Positions 17,330 to 27,690 of a stretch of 64,000 nt of DNA are shown here, piece after piece. Where the stretch lies: contig JAJYFL010000008.1 in assembly GCA_021790935.1 (NCBI GenBank), positions 31,550 to 95,549 of the forward strand. The letters run 5' to 3'. Numbering within the stretch: the stretch's first letter is position 1; each line of letters starts with the position of its first letter. Under the pieces are notes generated by a model. The model saw only the letters and a list, made by a program, of their open reading frames with translations, was not told the origin of the DNA and searched no databases. Both the position numbers and the translations under genes were made by a program. This DNA comes from a bacterium. GTDB lineage: Bacteria; Vulcanimicrobiota; Vulcanimicrobiia; Vulcanimicrobiales; Vulcanimicrobiaceae.

Positions 17330-20170
17330 TTACGTTTTTGCGGTGATGCCGTCGTCGACGGCTAGGAGCAGCGCGCGCAGGGCGGTTTCGAGGTCGCCCT
17401 TGAGATGGACGCGGATGCCGCGCCGATCGCGTTTATCGAGGGACTGGAGATCGCCGAGCGCTTGAGCCGCGATGAGCGTGCGGAAGCCGACGTGCATCCC
17501 CGGAATCTGCAGATCGAAGGGCTCGTCGGCGGTAATCTGCAGGAAGACGCCGGTATTCGGGCCTCCCTTGTGTTCCTGTCCGGTCGAATGAAGGAAGCGC
17601 GGACCGAAGCCAACGGTGGTCGCGATCTTGAAGGCGTCGCGGATCTTGGTCCGCACCTCTTGCAGCAACGCTGCGTGCGAATCGTTACGCGCGAGGTACG
17701 CGCAGAACGCGACGTAGTCGTGAGGGCGGATCTGCGCCAGCAGTTGCGTGAAGGCGCGGTCGGGCGTCGCGGCGGCGAGATGGCGGCTCCCCGCGAGGAA
17801 CGTGATGTCGAACGCCTTACCGGCCACGTCGACGGGCGCGTCGTCGAAACGACCGTTCTCGGCGTACTGCTTGAGCAGCGCCTTGGTGTTGTCTTTGGAT
17901 TCTTGTACGTTGGGTTGATCGAACGCGTCGATCCGGAGCAGCGAGCCTGCCGCCGCCGTTGCGATCTCCCAAAGGTAGAACTGCTCGCCGACGTCGTAGG
18001 CGTCGTTCATCGCGAGGCGCACGACCGGATGGCCGGCGCGTTCGAGCGCCTGGAGTTTCGAAGCGGTATCCGGTACCGGGTTCGGGAGATTCGCCCCGAC
18101 GTAGACGAAGACACGGTCGTCGCCGTACGCCGCGGGATCGCCGAGCGGCTCCCCCTCAACCGGCAGAATGCCTTTGCCGGACTTCCCGGTCGACTCCGCG
18201 ACGAGCTGCTCGGCCCATGCGCCGAAGGCGCGTACCGCCGGATGCGTAACGAGCGTGAGCTTATCCCGCCCGGCAGCGGCGAGCGCGCCCAGCGCGGCAC
18301 CGAAGCGCACGCCTGGCGCGCTCGCCGACGCCACGGTCTTATCGTTAGCGTGCATGGCGCCCAACCCGCGGTCCAGCAGAAGGTTGACGTCGTATCCCGC
18401 AAGCGCTGCGGGAACGATGCCGAAGAAGGAGAGTGCCGAATAGCGTCCCCCGATATTGGGGTCGTTCAGGAAGCACGCGCGGAAACGCTGCGACTTTGCC
18501 TCGGCTTCGAGCGGGGTTCCAGGATCGGTGATCGCGACGAAATGCGATCCGGCGCGTTCGACGCCGATCGCGCGCGTGACTTTTTCGTGGAAGTAGCGAT
18601 AGAACGCATCGGGTTCGGTCGTCGTGCCGCTCTTGCTGGCAACGACGAACAGGGCGTTCGGCAGGTCGATGGCATCTTCGAGCGCGCGGATCTGTGACGT
18701 ATCGGTTGAATCGAGCACGTGCAAGGTCGGGAATCCGGAGGTCGCGCCGAAAGTCTCGCGCATGATGTCGGGCGCGAGCGAGCTGCCCCCCATGCCGAGT
18801 ACGACGACGTGCGAAAACTCCGCCGCGGCTAGCTTCGCAAAGGCCTGGATTCCCGGCACCGCTTCGAGCAGGTGCTGTGGAATGTCGAGCCATCCGAGCG
18901 CGCGCCTGACGATTGCGGCGTGCTGCGGATCGGCCGACCATAGGCTCGCGTCCTTGGCCCATAATCGCTTGAGGAAATCGTCTTTCGCGAGCGAGTCGAG
19001 CGCGCCGCGAAACGGGCCGGTATCGGTCGGGAACGAAAAGGCGACCCGCTCTGCTCCCGAAGCCAGCTGTTTCTGCTTGTAGACGATAGCACCGAGCAAT
19101 GCCGCGTACGAGTCGCAGAACGAGCTCACGCCGTCTACTTGCAGCTGATGGGTGACGTCGAAGAAGGAGATCTGCGCGGCCTGCAACTCCTTCATCGTCG
19201 CGCGCGCTCCTTCGACTCCCTGCAATATGGCATCCGGTACGATCTTGCCGTGATCCAAGAGGGCGTCGAACGTCTGGGGCGGCATCGTGTTGACGGTATC
19301 GCGACCGACAACCGGTTCGACGTACATCAGATCCGGGTAGTGCGGGTTCTTCGTCGAGGTCGATGCCCAGAGGGGCCGCTGCACGGATGCGCCGGCGGCT
19401 TTGAGCTTAGCGAACGGCTCGCCTTCGAAGATATCGAGAAATTTCTGATAGGTCAGTTGCAGGTTGGCCGTACCGGCTCGGCCGAGCAGGCGTTCCAGAG
19501 GTTTTTCGCCCTTGTCGATGCGGGATTGCAGCATGCCGTCCACCAGCGTATCGATACGGCTGACGAATACGCTGTTGACGGAACGAACGCGCTCGACCGG
19601 CAAGCCCTTTTCCAGTCGTCGCTCCAAACCGCGGACGAAGGCGCGCGCGGTCTTTTCGTACATCTCGACGGCAAAGATGAGCGTGACGTTGATGTTGATG
19701 CCTTCGAAGGTGCAGGCTTCGATTGCGGGCACGCCCTCGGTGGTTCCGGGAATCTTGATCATTACGTTCGGGCGGCCGACGCGCTTCCATAGAGCCTTGG
19801 CCATCTCGATCGTGCCTTCGGTATCGTGGGCGAGCAGCGGCGACACCTCCAGGCTAACGAATCCGTCGTTTGCGCCGGACCTCTCGTAGACCGGGAGAAA
19901 GAGATCGCAAGCGCTCTGGATATCGGTAACGGCCAGGTCCCAAAAGATGGCGCCTGCATCGTGCTGCGTCCCCATGAGCGATTTCAGCTGCTCGTCGTAA
20001 TCATCTCCCGTTCCGATGGCCTTTTCGAAGATCGTCGGGTTGGAGGTCATGCCGCGCAGGCCCTTATCGATCGAGCGCTGCAGTTCGCCCGACGCGAACA
20101 TGCTGCGGCGCAGGTTATCGAGCCAGACGCTCTGACCGGCATCGAGGAGTTGTTGGAGCTGATTTCCCAT
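17330..20170 (-). CDS. Bifunctional transaldolase / glucose-6-phosphate isomerase
   Basis: One 946-residue chain with two pentose-phosphate/glycolytic enzymes. Residues 1 to about 370 are transaldolase: GMTSNPTIFEKAI, NVMIKIPGTTEG with the Schiff-base Lys139, and PLWASTSTKNP. Residues from about 380 on are phosphoglucose isomerase: VVLGMGGSSLAPDI, VASKSGTTTEPD, NDPNIGGRYSALSFFGIVPA and a C-terminal GQEHKGGPNTG. The ATG at 20170 is preferred to one eight codons upstream because AGGAGAA precedes it. This fusion is known in several phyla; it would link fructose 6-phosphate made by transaldolase directly to the isomerase. Confidence 0.95.
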   Translation of the reverse strand: MGNQLQQLLDAGQSVWLDNLRRSMFASGELQRSIDKGLRGMTSNPTIFEKAIGTGDDYDEQLKSLMGTQHDAGAIFWDLAVTDIQSACDLFLPVYERSGANDGFVSLEVSPLLAHDTEGTIEMAKALWKRVGRPNVMIKIPGTTEGVPAIEACTFEGININVTLIFAVEMYEKTARAFVRGLERRLEKGLPVERVRSVNSVFVSRIDTLVDGMLQSRIDKGEKPLERLLGRAGTANLQLTYQKFLDIFEGEPFAKLKAAGASVQRPLWASTSTKNPHYPDLMYVEPVVGRDTVNTMPPQTFDALLDHGKIVPDAILQGVEGARATMKELQAAQISFFDVTHQLQVDGVSSFCDSYAALLGAIVYKQKQLASGAERVAFSFPTDTGPFRGALDSLAKDDFLKRLWAKDASLWSADPQHAAIVRRALGWLDIPQHLLEAVPGIQAFAKLAAAEFSHVVVLGMGGSSLAPDIMRETFGATSGFPTLHVLDSTDTSQIRALEDAIDLPNALFVVASKSGTTTEPDAFYRYFHEKVTRAIGVERAGSHFVAITDPGTPLEAEAKSQRFRACFLNDPNIGGRYSALSFFGIVPAALAGYDVNLLLDRGLGAMHANDKTVASASAPGVRFGAALGALAAAGRDKLTLVTHPAVRAFGAWAEQLVAESTGKSGKGILPVEGEPLGDPAAYGDDRVFVYVGANLPNPVPDTASKLQALERAGHPVVRLAMNDAYDVGEQFYLWEIATAAAGSLLRIDAFDQPNVQESKDNTKALLKQYAENGRFDDAPVDVAGKAFDITFLAGSRHLAAATPDRAFTQLLAQIRPHDYVAFCAYLARNDSHAALLQEVRTKIRDAFKIATTVGFGPRFLHSTGQEHKGGPNTGVFLQITADEPFDLQIPGMHVGFRTLIAAQALGDLQSLDKRDRRGIRVHLKGDLETALRALLLAVDDGITAKT

Positions 20171-20183
20171 GGGTGTTCTTCTC

Positions 20184-22187
20184 CTAGCGAGCAATCGTAG
20201 CGAAGTGTCGTTCGGCGACCGACGCGATATGCTCGGGCGTGAAGCCGAACGCGTTCGCGATCGCCGAAGCGGGAGCCGAGGTTCCGAAGCGGTCGATACC
20301 GTAAGCGCAGCCTTCAGCGCCGACCCAGCGTTCCCAGCCGAACGTGGCGGCGGCTTCGATCGAGATGCGCGCCTTCACGTTGGGCGGTAGGACGGCGTCG
20401 CGGTACGACTGCGGCGCTGCGGCGAAGAGTTCCCAACACGGCATCGATACGACGCGGGTCTTCATCGCGCGCGCCTCCAGAAGCGCCGCCGCCCGTAAGG
20501 CGAGCGAGACCTCGGAGCCGGTCGCTATGAGCACGAGGTCGGGTGTGCCATCGCTATCGGCCAGGACGTAGGCACCGCGGGCGACGTCGGCGCGCCGCTC
20601 CCCGAGAAACGGCAGCTTCTGCCGCGAGAGCACGAGAAGCCACGGCGTATCTCCGGGCATCACGGCGAGCTTCCACGCTTCGAGCGTTTCGAGCGAGTCC
20701 GCCGGACGCACGACGTTGCAGTTGGGCAGCGCGCGGAATGCAGCAAGTTGTTCGATCGGCTGATGCGTCGGCCCGTCCTCACCGAGGAAGACGCTATCGT
20801 GCGTGAAGACGTAGATCGCGTGAACGCCCGTCAGCGACGCCAGCCGCATGGCGGGCTTCATGTAATCGCTAAAGTTGAAGAACGTTGCGGCGAAGGGCAG
20901 CAGGCCCTCGTGCATCGCGAGTCCTGTCGTGATCGCGCCCATGGCGTGCTCGCGAACGCCGTAATGCACGTTGCGTCCGGCGTAGTGCGTGGGCTGGAAG
21001 TCGCCCATATTTTTGAGGTAGGTCTTCGTCGAAGGATCGAGATCCGCGGATCCGCCGACGAGTTCGGGAAGTGCGGCGGCGATCGCATTCATGACGATGC
21101 CGCCGGCTTCGCGCGTGGCGATGTTGTCGCCGTTCTCTTTGGTGAATGTAGGCCACGGCACGGCGTCGGGAAGACGCTTGGCGAGGATGCGCTCCAACTG
21201 CGCGGCCGGCTCGGCGTTCGCGTCCTTCCAAGCGGCGTAGGTCTGCTGCCAGCGGCTCTGCAAGCCGGCTCCCCGTTCGCCCACGCTGCGGTAGAACGCC
21301 AGCACTTCGTCGGGAACGTAGAAGTCGGGCTCGAGTGGCCAGCCGAGTTTTGCTTTCGTGGCTCTAACGCCTTCGGGGCCGAGCGGCTCGCCATGCGCTT
21401 TAAACGAGTCCTGCTCGGGCGATCCGTACCCGATGTGCGTGCGAATCGCAACGAGCGACGGCCGATCGGTGACGTTCTTGGCCTCCCGGATCGCGGCGTC
21501 GATCGCGTCGACGCCGTTGCCCTGATCGGCGTCGACGTAGACCGTATGCCAGCGCTGTGCGGCGAAGCGCTCGAGAACGCTTTCGGTAAAGGTCACGCCG
21601 GTGGGCGCCGCAAGCGAGATCTTGTTGTCGTCGTATAGCGCGATGAGTTTTCCCAAGCCGAGGTGGCCGGCAAGCGATGCGGCTTCGGCCGAGAGGCCTT
21701 CCATCAGATCGCCGTCGCCGCACAAGCAGTAGGTGTAATGGTCTACGATCGCGAGACCCGCGCGATTGTAGGTTGCGGCGAGATGCGCCTGCGCCATCGC
21801 CAAGCCGACGGCGTTCGCAAAGCCTTGCCCGAGCGGCCCCGTTGTGACTTCGACTCCGGGCGTGTGGCGCGCTTCGGGGTGCCCCGGCGTCTTGCTTTCG
21901 AACTGCCGGAAGCGCTCGATATCCTGCAGCGTTAACGCGTAGCCGGTGAGATAGAGCAAGGAGTAGAGCAGCATCGATCCGTGCCCGGCGCTCAGGACGA
22001 AGCGGTCCCGGTCGAACCATCCGGGATCCTTCGGATTGAAACGCAGATGGCGCGTCCAGAGCGTGTAGGCGGCCGCCGCGGCGCCGAGCGGCATCCCGGG
22101 ATGTCCGGAGTTTGCCCGCTGCACCGCATCGACGGACAGGAAGCGGATCGCGTCGATTCGACGTTCGTCTTCGCGTGTGTTGGGCAC
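20184..22187 (-). CDS. tkt: Transketolase
   Basis: Thiamine-diphosphate enzyme moving two-carbon units between sugar phosphates, 667 residues. [40 protein letters not shown], the ThDP motif [10 protein letters not shown] to DDNKIS, and [15 protein letters not shown] are all present. The start is GTG at 22187 behind a strong AAGGAGAA. First gene of a minus-strand operon that continues with tal-pgi, gnd, zwf, opcA and pgl; ribulose-phosphate epimerase is at 41.5 kb. Confidence 0.96.
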   Translation of the reverse strand: MPNTREDERRIDAIRFLSVDAVQRANSGHPGMPLGAAAAAYTLWTRHLRFNPKDPGWFDRDRFVLSAGHGSMLLYSLLYLTGYALTLQDIERFRQFESKTPGHPEARHTPGVEVTTGPLGQGFANAVGLAMAQAHLAATYNRAGLAIVDHYTYCLCGDGDLMEGLSAEAASLAGHLGLGKLIALYDDNKISLAAPTGVTFTESVLERFAAQRWHTVYVDADQGNGVDAIDAAIREAKNVTDRPSLVAIRTHIGYGSPEQDSFKAHGEPLGPEGVRATKAKLGWPLEPDFYVPDEVLAFYRSVGERGAGLQSRWQQTYAAWKDANAEPAAQLERILAKRLPDAVPWPTFTKENGDNIATREAGGIVMNAIAAALPELVGGSADLDPSTKTYLKNMGDFQPTHYAGRNVHYGVREHAMGAITTGLAMHEGLLPFAATFFNFSDYMKPAMRLASLTGVHAIYVFTHDSVFLGEDGPTHQPIEQLAAFRALPNCNVVRPADSLETLEAWKLAVMPGDTPWLLVLSRQKLPFLGERRADVARGAYVLADSDGTPDLVLIATGSEVSLALRAAALLEARAMKTRVVSMPCWELFAAAPQSYRDAVLPPNVKARISIEAAATFGWERWVGAEGCAYGIDRFGTSAPASAIANAFGFTPEHIASVAERHFATIAR

Positions 22188-22259
22188 GGGTTCTCCTTAA
22201 GTAAGGAACGAGTCGGTTCTTGCTCGGGGGTGAGGGAGGGGGTAGTTCTCCACGACCCT

Positions 22260-22287
22260 ACGATCTCTTACCCACGTTCTCTTACCC
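22260..22287. repeat. Tandem 14-bp direct repeat between tkt and dapD
   Basis: Two adjacent copies, ACGATCTCTTACCC (22260-22273) and ACGTTCTCTTACCC (22274-22287), differ at one base. They lie in the 189-bp divergent gap between tkt and dapD, where promoters for both must be. Regulator binding is possible but nothing names the regulator. Confidence 0.5.
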
Positions 22288-22376
22288 AGCAATGCACCGC
22301 CCGTTACGCAGGCTTCCGGTCCGCCGCGGCGCCGCTGCGGAGGGGCGCAGGTTCTCCTCACGTAAGCGTGCGCTGC

Positions 22377-23183
22377 ATGGACGTTCGAAGGCTACGGCTT
22401 GAAATCGAGGCGCTGGCGGCGGATGCGAGCGATTTGAAGGGTTCGGCCGGCCGCGCGGTCGACGAGGTGGTGGCGGCGCTGGACGAAGGGAGACTGCGCG
22501 TCTGCGAGCCGTACGACGGCGGCTGGGTTACCCACGCGTGGATCAAACAGGCGATCCTGCTGTACTTCCGGCGGCGCGACGTCGTGTGGATGGGGGGTGC
22601 GTACGACAAGATTCCGCTCAAGACGAATTACGATGCGCTCGGCGTGCGCTGCGTGCCGCCGGGGGCCGCACGCTATGGGAGTTTCTTGGGGCGAGGCGCG
22701 ATTCTCATGCCGGGATACGTCAATATCGGTGCCTACGTCGGCGAGGGCACGATGATCGATACGTGGGCCACGGTGGGCTCGTGCGCGCAGATCGGCAAGA
22801 ACGTGCATCTTTCCGGCGGCGTCGGTATCGGCGGCGTGCTCGAACCGCCCCAGGCGCAGCCGGTCATCGTCGAAGACGGCGCGTTCGTCGGTTCGCGCTG
22901 CATCGTGGTCGAAGGCGTGCGCGTCGAAAGCGAAGCGGTACTCGGCGCCGGCGTCGTGCTGACGGCGAGCACGCCGATCGTCGACGTCCGCGCAAGCGAA
23001 CCGGTTACCACGAGGGGCCGCATTCCCGCTCGGGCGGTCGTCATTCCAGGCAGCCTCCCGAAAGCGTTCCCGGCCGGAACCTACGACGTACCGTGTGCGC
23101 TCGTCATCGGTACGCGAAGCGCGTCGACCGATACGAAGACGTCACTCAACGCGGCCTTGCGCGAGTACGAGGTAGCGGTTTGA
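22377..23183 (+). CDS. dapD: Tetrahydrodipicolinate N-succinyltransferase
   Basis: Transfers succinyl from succinyl-CoA to tetrahydrodipicolinate in the succinylase branch of lysine/diaminopimelate synthesis. The 268 residues contain an N-terminal helical part and a left-handed beta helix of hexapeptide repeats (GYVNIGAYVGEGTMIDTWAT, VHLSGGVGIGGVLEP, GAFVGSRCIVVEGV). ILMPGYVNIGAYVGEG is characteristic of DapD. The ATG at 22377 is the first good start; the longer open frame overlaps tkt and is a shadow. It is two bases from the aminotransferase gene that follows. Confidence 0.93.
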   Translation: MDVRRLRLEIEALAADASDLKGSAGRAVDEVVAALDEGRLRVCEPYDGGWVTHAWIKQAILLYFRRRDVVWMGGAYDKIPLKTNYDALGVRCVPPGAARYGSFLGRGAILMPGYVNIGAYVGEGTMIDTWATVGSCAQIGKNVHLSGGVGIGGVLEPPQAQPVIVEDGAFVGSRCIVVEGVRVESEAVLGAGVVLTASTPIVDVRASEPVTTRGRIPARAVVIPGSLPKAFPAGTYDVPCALVIGTRSASTDTKTSLNAALREYEVAV

Positions 23184-23185
23184 CG

Positions 23186-24334
23186 ATGAATCCCCGCGTC
23201 GCACGGATCGGGGGCTCGTTGATCCGCGAGATCGCCGCCAAGCGAAGACCCGGCTCCATCGACTTGGGCCTAGGGGAGCCGTCGCTGCGGCCCAATCCGG
23301 CGCATCTCGAAGCGGCCATGCGTTACGTCGCCGAACGGGGGATCCGTTATACGGTCAACGCGGGCGATCCGCAACTGCGCGCGCGCATCGCGGGGCACTA
23401 CGGGTATCCGTGGCTCGGCGCGGCCGAGAACGTTTGCGTCACGACGGGTTCGCAAGAAGCGACGTACGTCGTCATCAAGACGCTGCTCGATCCCGGGAAG
23501 GACGAGTTGCTCGTCGTCGAACCGGCGTTCCCGTCGTACGCGAAGATGGCGGCACTCGAGGGAGTCGCGGTGCAAAGCGTGGCGATGCGTGAATCTGACG
23601 GCTTCGCGTACGATCCGGAACGCATTCTCGACGCCGTCGGCGAGCGAACGCGCGCCGTTGTCGTTTGTTCGCCGTGCAACCCGACCGCGCGCGTCATCTC
23701 GCGCGAGGCCGTCGCGCGCCTCGCGGAGGGTCTCTTGCGGCGAGGCGGGGAGCCCGTGTGGGTGATTCACGACGAGGTCTACCGCGAGCAGACGTACCTC
23801 GAAGACGCCGGTTACTTCGCCGCAGTCTATCCGCATACGATCGTTACCAACTCGGTGAGCAAGAGCAACGCGCTCACCGGCCTGCGGCTTGGGTGGGCGA
23901 TGACGCCGGCGGAACTCGCGCCCTCGATCGTCAAGGTGCACGCGTGGGTGACGTCCTGCGCCGACACGTTCGCACAGCAAGTCGCGCTGCACATCTTCGA
24001 AGAGCCGGGCGCTTTGCGCGAGCACGCGGAGTGGTACGGTCTACAACGGAGCGCCGTCGTCGATGCCTTGCGCGAAAGCGGGTTGCAATTCATCGCACCC
24101 GAGGGTAGTTTCTACGCCTGCGTGCGTCTTCCCGAAGGCGTAAGCTCGCTGCAGGCTGCGCACGCGCTCGCCGACGAGCGAGAGGTGATCGCGATACCCG
24201 GCATCGCGTTCGGCGCGTCGTTCGATGCTTGGCTGCGCTTGAGTTGGGTCGCGCCGGTCGAACGCGTGCGCGAAGGCATCGCGCGCATCGCCGACTACTG
24301 CGGCGCCGCGCCCCACGCAACACGCTCGAGCTAA
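23186..24334 (+). CDS. Class I/II aminotransferase, probably succinyldiaminopimelate aminotransferase
   Basis: PLP enzyme of fold type I, 382 residues. LGLGEPSLRPNPAHLEAAM is the N-terminal substrate motif, TTGSQEATYVVIKTLLDPG the cofactor loop, CSPCNPTARV carries the Asn, and TNSVSKSNALTGLRLGW holds the PLP Lys. C-terminal RLSW supplies the carboxylate-binding Arg. The two-base gap after dapD suggests the next step of lysine synthesis (DapC activity). Other amino-acid specificities cannot be excluded from sequence alone. Confidence 0.82.
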   Translation: MNPRVARIGGSLIREIAAKRRPGSIDLGLGEPSLRPNPAHLEAAMRYVAERGIRYTVNAGDPQLRARIAGHYGYPWLGAAENVCVTTGSQEATYVVIKTLLDPGKDELLVVEPAFPSYAKMAALEGVAVQSVAMRESDGFAYDPERILDAVGERTRAVVVCSPCNPTARVISREAVARLAEGLLRRGGEPVWVIHDEVYREQTYLEDAGYFAAVYPHTIVTNSVSKSNALTGLRLGWAMTPAELAPSIVKVHAWVTSCADTFAQQVALHIFEEPGALREHAEWYGLQRSAVVDALRESGLQFIAPEGSFYACVRLPEGVSSLQAAHALADEREVIAIPGIAFGASFDAWLRLSWVAPVERVREGIARIADYCGAAPHATRSS

Positions 24335-24396
24335 TCGAGACGGATCTCGCGGAGCAACCATGTACCGGGTGCCGCTGCGGCGAATCACCGGGGTTC

Positions 24397-27300
24397 ATGC
24401 CTACGGTACGCCCGCCATTTCGTCTCGACGAGGTTCGAAACTCTTTTGCGCCGGCTTACTGGGCGAGGGGGCAAGCCTACTACGATCGCGGCCGCGTGCT
24501 CGAAGTTCGCGTCGACGCAGATGGTACGCAGATCCACGCATTCGTCGCGGGCAGCGACAAGGCGCCGTACCGAGTCGGCCTCGTCGCGCGTGCGCGGAAC
24601 GGCCGCTGGCTGATTGAGGGTACGTGTACGTGCCCGATCGGCTATAATTGCAAGCACGTCGTGGCGGCCCTCTTCCGGGCGCTCGATCCGTATGCAAACG
24701 CGCAAGCGACGGCTGTAGAACCTTTGCCGCGCGATAAAGCGGACGGCGCGGTCGATCTATGGCTGGAGAAACTTTCGGAGACCGCGCGCCGCGTCGGAGC
24801 GCCGCCTGGGCGCGGTAACGACGAGTTCGTAATGTACGTCGTGGACGTGCGTGAGTACGGCTTTACGCCGCGGGTCGTCGTCGAACCGTACGTCGTCCGG
24901 CGCCGCGTCTCGGGGGAGGTCGGAAAGCCGCGCTCTTACACGATGTACACGCTCGCGGAATCGACCGCCGGATTCGTACAGGCGGTCGACGTCGTAATCG
25001 GGCGGCTGGCGACAGCCGCCGAACGCTCCTACGGAAACGAGCTGCGCCGAGCCGAACTACTCGAGGCCCTGCTGCGGGCCGCGATCTCCACCGGACGGTG
25101 CCACTGGCGCGAGGCGAAGAACCCGGCGATCGCGTTTGGTGCCGCACGCACCGGAGAGATCGCCTGGCAGCTCGGAAGCGATGGGCGTCAACGGCCGGTG
25201 CTCGCCGGCGGCGACGGCAAGGTTGCGCTGCTCCCCGCGGTTCCGGTCTGGTACCTCGATACGACGACGTGGGAAGCCGGACCGATCGATCTCGGCGTTC
25301 CCGCGCAGATCGCTTCAACGCTCCTGCACGCGCCGGCGCTCGCACCGGTTCACGCCTCGCGCCTACGCCGCGTTTGGGAGCGCGAACTGGCGCCGTTCGC
25401 GGTCGAGCCGCCGAGCGTCGAGGTGGGGGAAGACGTTCTCGCCGACGATCCGGTCCCATGTCTTTTGATACGGACGCGCACCGTGCAGGCCGTGTGGCGC
25501 CGCGCCGACGAGTACGACGTCGCGGTGCTGGCCTTCGATTACGGTGGCACGGTCGTCGACCCGCTCGACTTTCGCGAAGAATTTCGGAGCGTAGCCGACG
25601 ATCACGTGAAGCGCTGGCCGCGCCGCTTCGCCTTCGAACGTACGGCCGAAGAGCGCTTGAAGAGCTTGGGGCTTGAGGCGTTCCTCCTCGACGAGGAGAT
25701 GACGCTTACCGAGTTCGCGCTCCCGCCGAAGGGCGGCGAGGCGCGTTGGGCGCGGTTCCTGGATCGCGTCGTTCCGCAATTGCGCGAGGAGGGCTGGCGC
25801 GTCGAGGTGGATCCGAGATTCCGCCACCGCGTCGTACGCGCCGATTCGCCGTGGAGCGCCGACCTCGTCGAAAACGAGAATCACTGGTTCGAGCTCGATC
25901 TCGGCACCGAGATCGGCGGACACCGCATCTCGCTCTTGCCGGTCGTCGTCGAGGCGTTACGGCGCCTGCCGCGCGACCGGTCGGAGTCGCCGCTCGCCGC
26001 GCTCGAAAACGGCGAACCGCTCTACGCGCCGCTGCCCGACGGCACGTTCGTCGTACTGCCCGCCGACCGCCTAAAGATCGTGCTGGCGACGCTGGTAGAA
26101 CTCTACGATGCCGACCCGCTCTCTGCTAACGGGGCTTTGCCCGTCACGCTCGCGCAAGCCGCGCATCTGGACGATCTCGAGGAGTCGCTTCATCTGCAGG
26201 GGCGGGGCGGCGAACGATTGCGAGCGCTGGCGCGGTCGCTGCGCGAGTTCTCCGGTCTGGCCGAAGTCCGCGTTCCGCGCGGCTTTGCGACGACGCTGCG
26301 CCCCTATCAGCAGACCGGTCTCAACTGGTTGCAGTTCTTGCGAGCGCACGACCTCGGCGGCATCCTGGCCGACGATATGGGGCTCGGAAAGACGGTGCAG
26401 GCGCTCGCGCATATCCTCGTCGAGAAGCGCGCGGGGCGTCTGGGGCACCCGTCGCTGATCGTCGCGCCGACGAGCGTTCTTCCCAACTGGGCGAGCGAGT
26501 GCCGGCGCTTCGCGCGCGGCTTGCGCGTCTTGACGCTGCACGGACCTCATCGTGCGGAGAACGTGCCCGAGATCGAGCGTGCCGACATCGTGCTCACGAG
26601 CTATCCGCTGCTGGTACGCGACGCCGAGATGCTGCTCGAGCGCCGCTGGGAGATCGTGGTGCTCGACGAGGCGCAGGCCATCAAGAACCCGCAGGCCAAG
26701 GCGACCAAGATCGCGTGGAGGCTCGATGCGGCGCAGCGCCTCGCGCTGACGGGAACTCCGATCGAGAACCACCTCGACGAGCTCTGGTCGATCCTCACGT
26801 TTGCGATGCCGGGTCTGCTCGGCGATCGCAAGCGCTTCACGCGCGTCTTCCGAACGCCGATCGAGAAGCATGCCGATCTCGAGCGTTCGGCGGTGCTGGC
26901 CGCGCGCGTGCGGCCGTTCGTGCTTCGCCGCACGAAGTCGCAAGTCGAGGAGCAGCTCCCCGAAAAGACCGAGATCGTGCAGCGGATCGAACTAGGCGGC
27001 GAACAGCGCGACCTCTACGAAGCCGTGCGCCTCGCCATGCACGAGCGCGTGGCTCGGGAAGTCGGCCAGCGCGGCCTTTCGCGCAGCCGGATCGTCGTGC
27101 TCGATGCGCTGTTGAAGTTACGCCAGGTCTGCTGCGATCCGCGTTTGGTGAAGCTCGCATCGGCGCGCGGCGTCCGCGGCTCGGCCAAGTTGGAACTCTT
27201 GCTTGAGATGCTCCCCGAGCTTATCGAAGAAGGGCGGCGCGTGCTGCTCTTCTCGCAGTTCACGAGCATGCTCGACTTGATCGTCCCCGAAGTCCGCGCG

Positions 27301-27690
27301 CTCGCGATCCCCTTCGTCGAGCTGCGCGGCGACACGACCGATCGCGCAACGCCGGTGCGGCGCTTCCAGGAGCGGGAGGTTCCGCTCTTTCTCATCAGTC
27401 TCAAAGCCGGGGGAACGGGCTTGAACCTGACGGCCGCCGATACCGTCATCCACTACGATCCCTGGTGGAACCCGGCGGTCGAACGCCAGGCTACCGATCG
27501 CGCGCATCGTATCGGCCAAGAGCGACACGTCTTCGTTTACAAGCTCGTGACGGTCGGCACCGTCGAAGAGCGGATCCTCGAGATGCAGTCGCGCAAAGCC
27601 GCGTTGGCCGACGTGCTGTTCGAGGCGCGGCGCGATCCCGGCAAGCCTTTCGACGCCGCCGACCTGGAGATGCTCTTCGCGCCGCTATGA
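24397..27690 (+). CDS. SWIM zinc-finger SNF2-family helicase/ATPase
   Basis: A 1097-residue DNA-dependent ATPase of the bacterial Snf2/HepA group. Near the N-terminus a SWIM zinc finger is complete (Cys77, Cys79, Cys85, His87 in CTCPIGYNCKH). A middle region of about 500 residues has no clear motif. The Snf2 core follows: DDMGLGKTVQALAHI (Walker A, about 659-673), VLDEAQAIKN (DEAQ box), LTGTPIENHLDELWSI, and the C-terminal lobe with LISLKAGGTGLNLTAADTV and ATDRAHRIGQ. Likely remodels protein-DNA or RNA polymerase complexes. The last six bases overlap the converging aldehyde dehydrogenase gene. Confidence 0.9.
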   Translation: MPTVRPPFRLDEVRNSFAPAYWARGQAYYDRGRVLEVRVDADGTQIHAFVAGSDKAPYRVGLVARARNGRWLIEGTCTCPIGYNCKHVVAALFRALDPYANAQATAVEPLPRDKADGAVDLWLEKLSETARRVGAPPGRGNDEFVMYVVDVREYGFTPRVVVEPYVVRRRVSGEVGKPRSYTMYTLAESTAGFVQAVDVVIGRLATAAERSYGNELRRAELLEALLRAAISTGRCHWREAKNPAIAFGAARTGEIAWQLGSDGRQRPVLAGGDGKVALLPAVPVWYLDTTTWEAGPIDLGVPAQIASTLLHAPALAPVHASRLRRVWERELAPFAVEPPSVEVGEDVLADDPVPCLLIRTRTVQAVWRRADEYDVAVLAFDYGGTVVDPLDFREEFRSVADDHVKRWPRRFAFERTAEERLKSLGLEAFLLDEEMTLTEFALPPKGGEARWARFLDRVVPQLREEGWRVEVDPRFRHRVVRADSPWSADLVENENHWFELDLGTEIGGHRISLLPVVVEALRRLPRDRSESPLAALENGEPLYAPLPDGTFVVLPADRLKIVLATLVELYDADPLSANGALPVTLAQAAHLDDLEESLHLQGRGGERLRALARSLREFSGLAEVRVPRGFATTLRPYQQTGLNWLQFLRAHDLGGILADDMGLGKTVQALAHILVEKRAGRLGHPSLIVAPTSVLPNWASECRRFARGLRVLTLHGPHRAENVPEIERADIVLTSYPLLVRDAEMLLERRWEIVVLDEAQAIKNPQAKATKIAWRLDAAQRLALTGTPIENHLDELWSILTFAMPGLLGDRKRFTRVFRTPIEKHADLERSAVLAARVRPFVLRRTKSQVEEQLPEKTEIVQRIELGGEQRDLYEAVRLAMHERVAREVGQRGLSRSRIVVLDALLKLRQVCCDPRLVKLASARGVRGSAKLELLLEMLPELIEEGRRVLLFSQFTSMLDLIVPEVRALAIPFVELRGDTTDRATPVRRFQEREVPLFLISLKAGGTGLNLTAADTVIHYDPWWNPAVERQATDRAHRIGQERHVFVYKLVTVGTVEERILEMQSRKAALADVLFEARRDPGKPFDAADLEMLFAPL

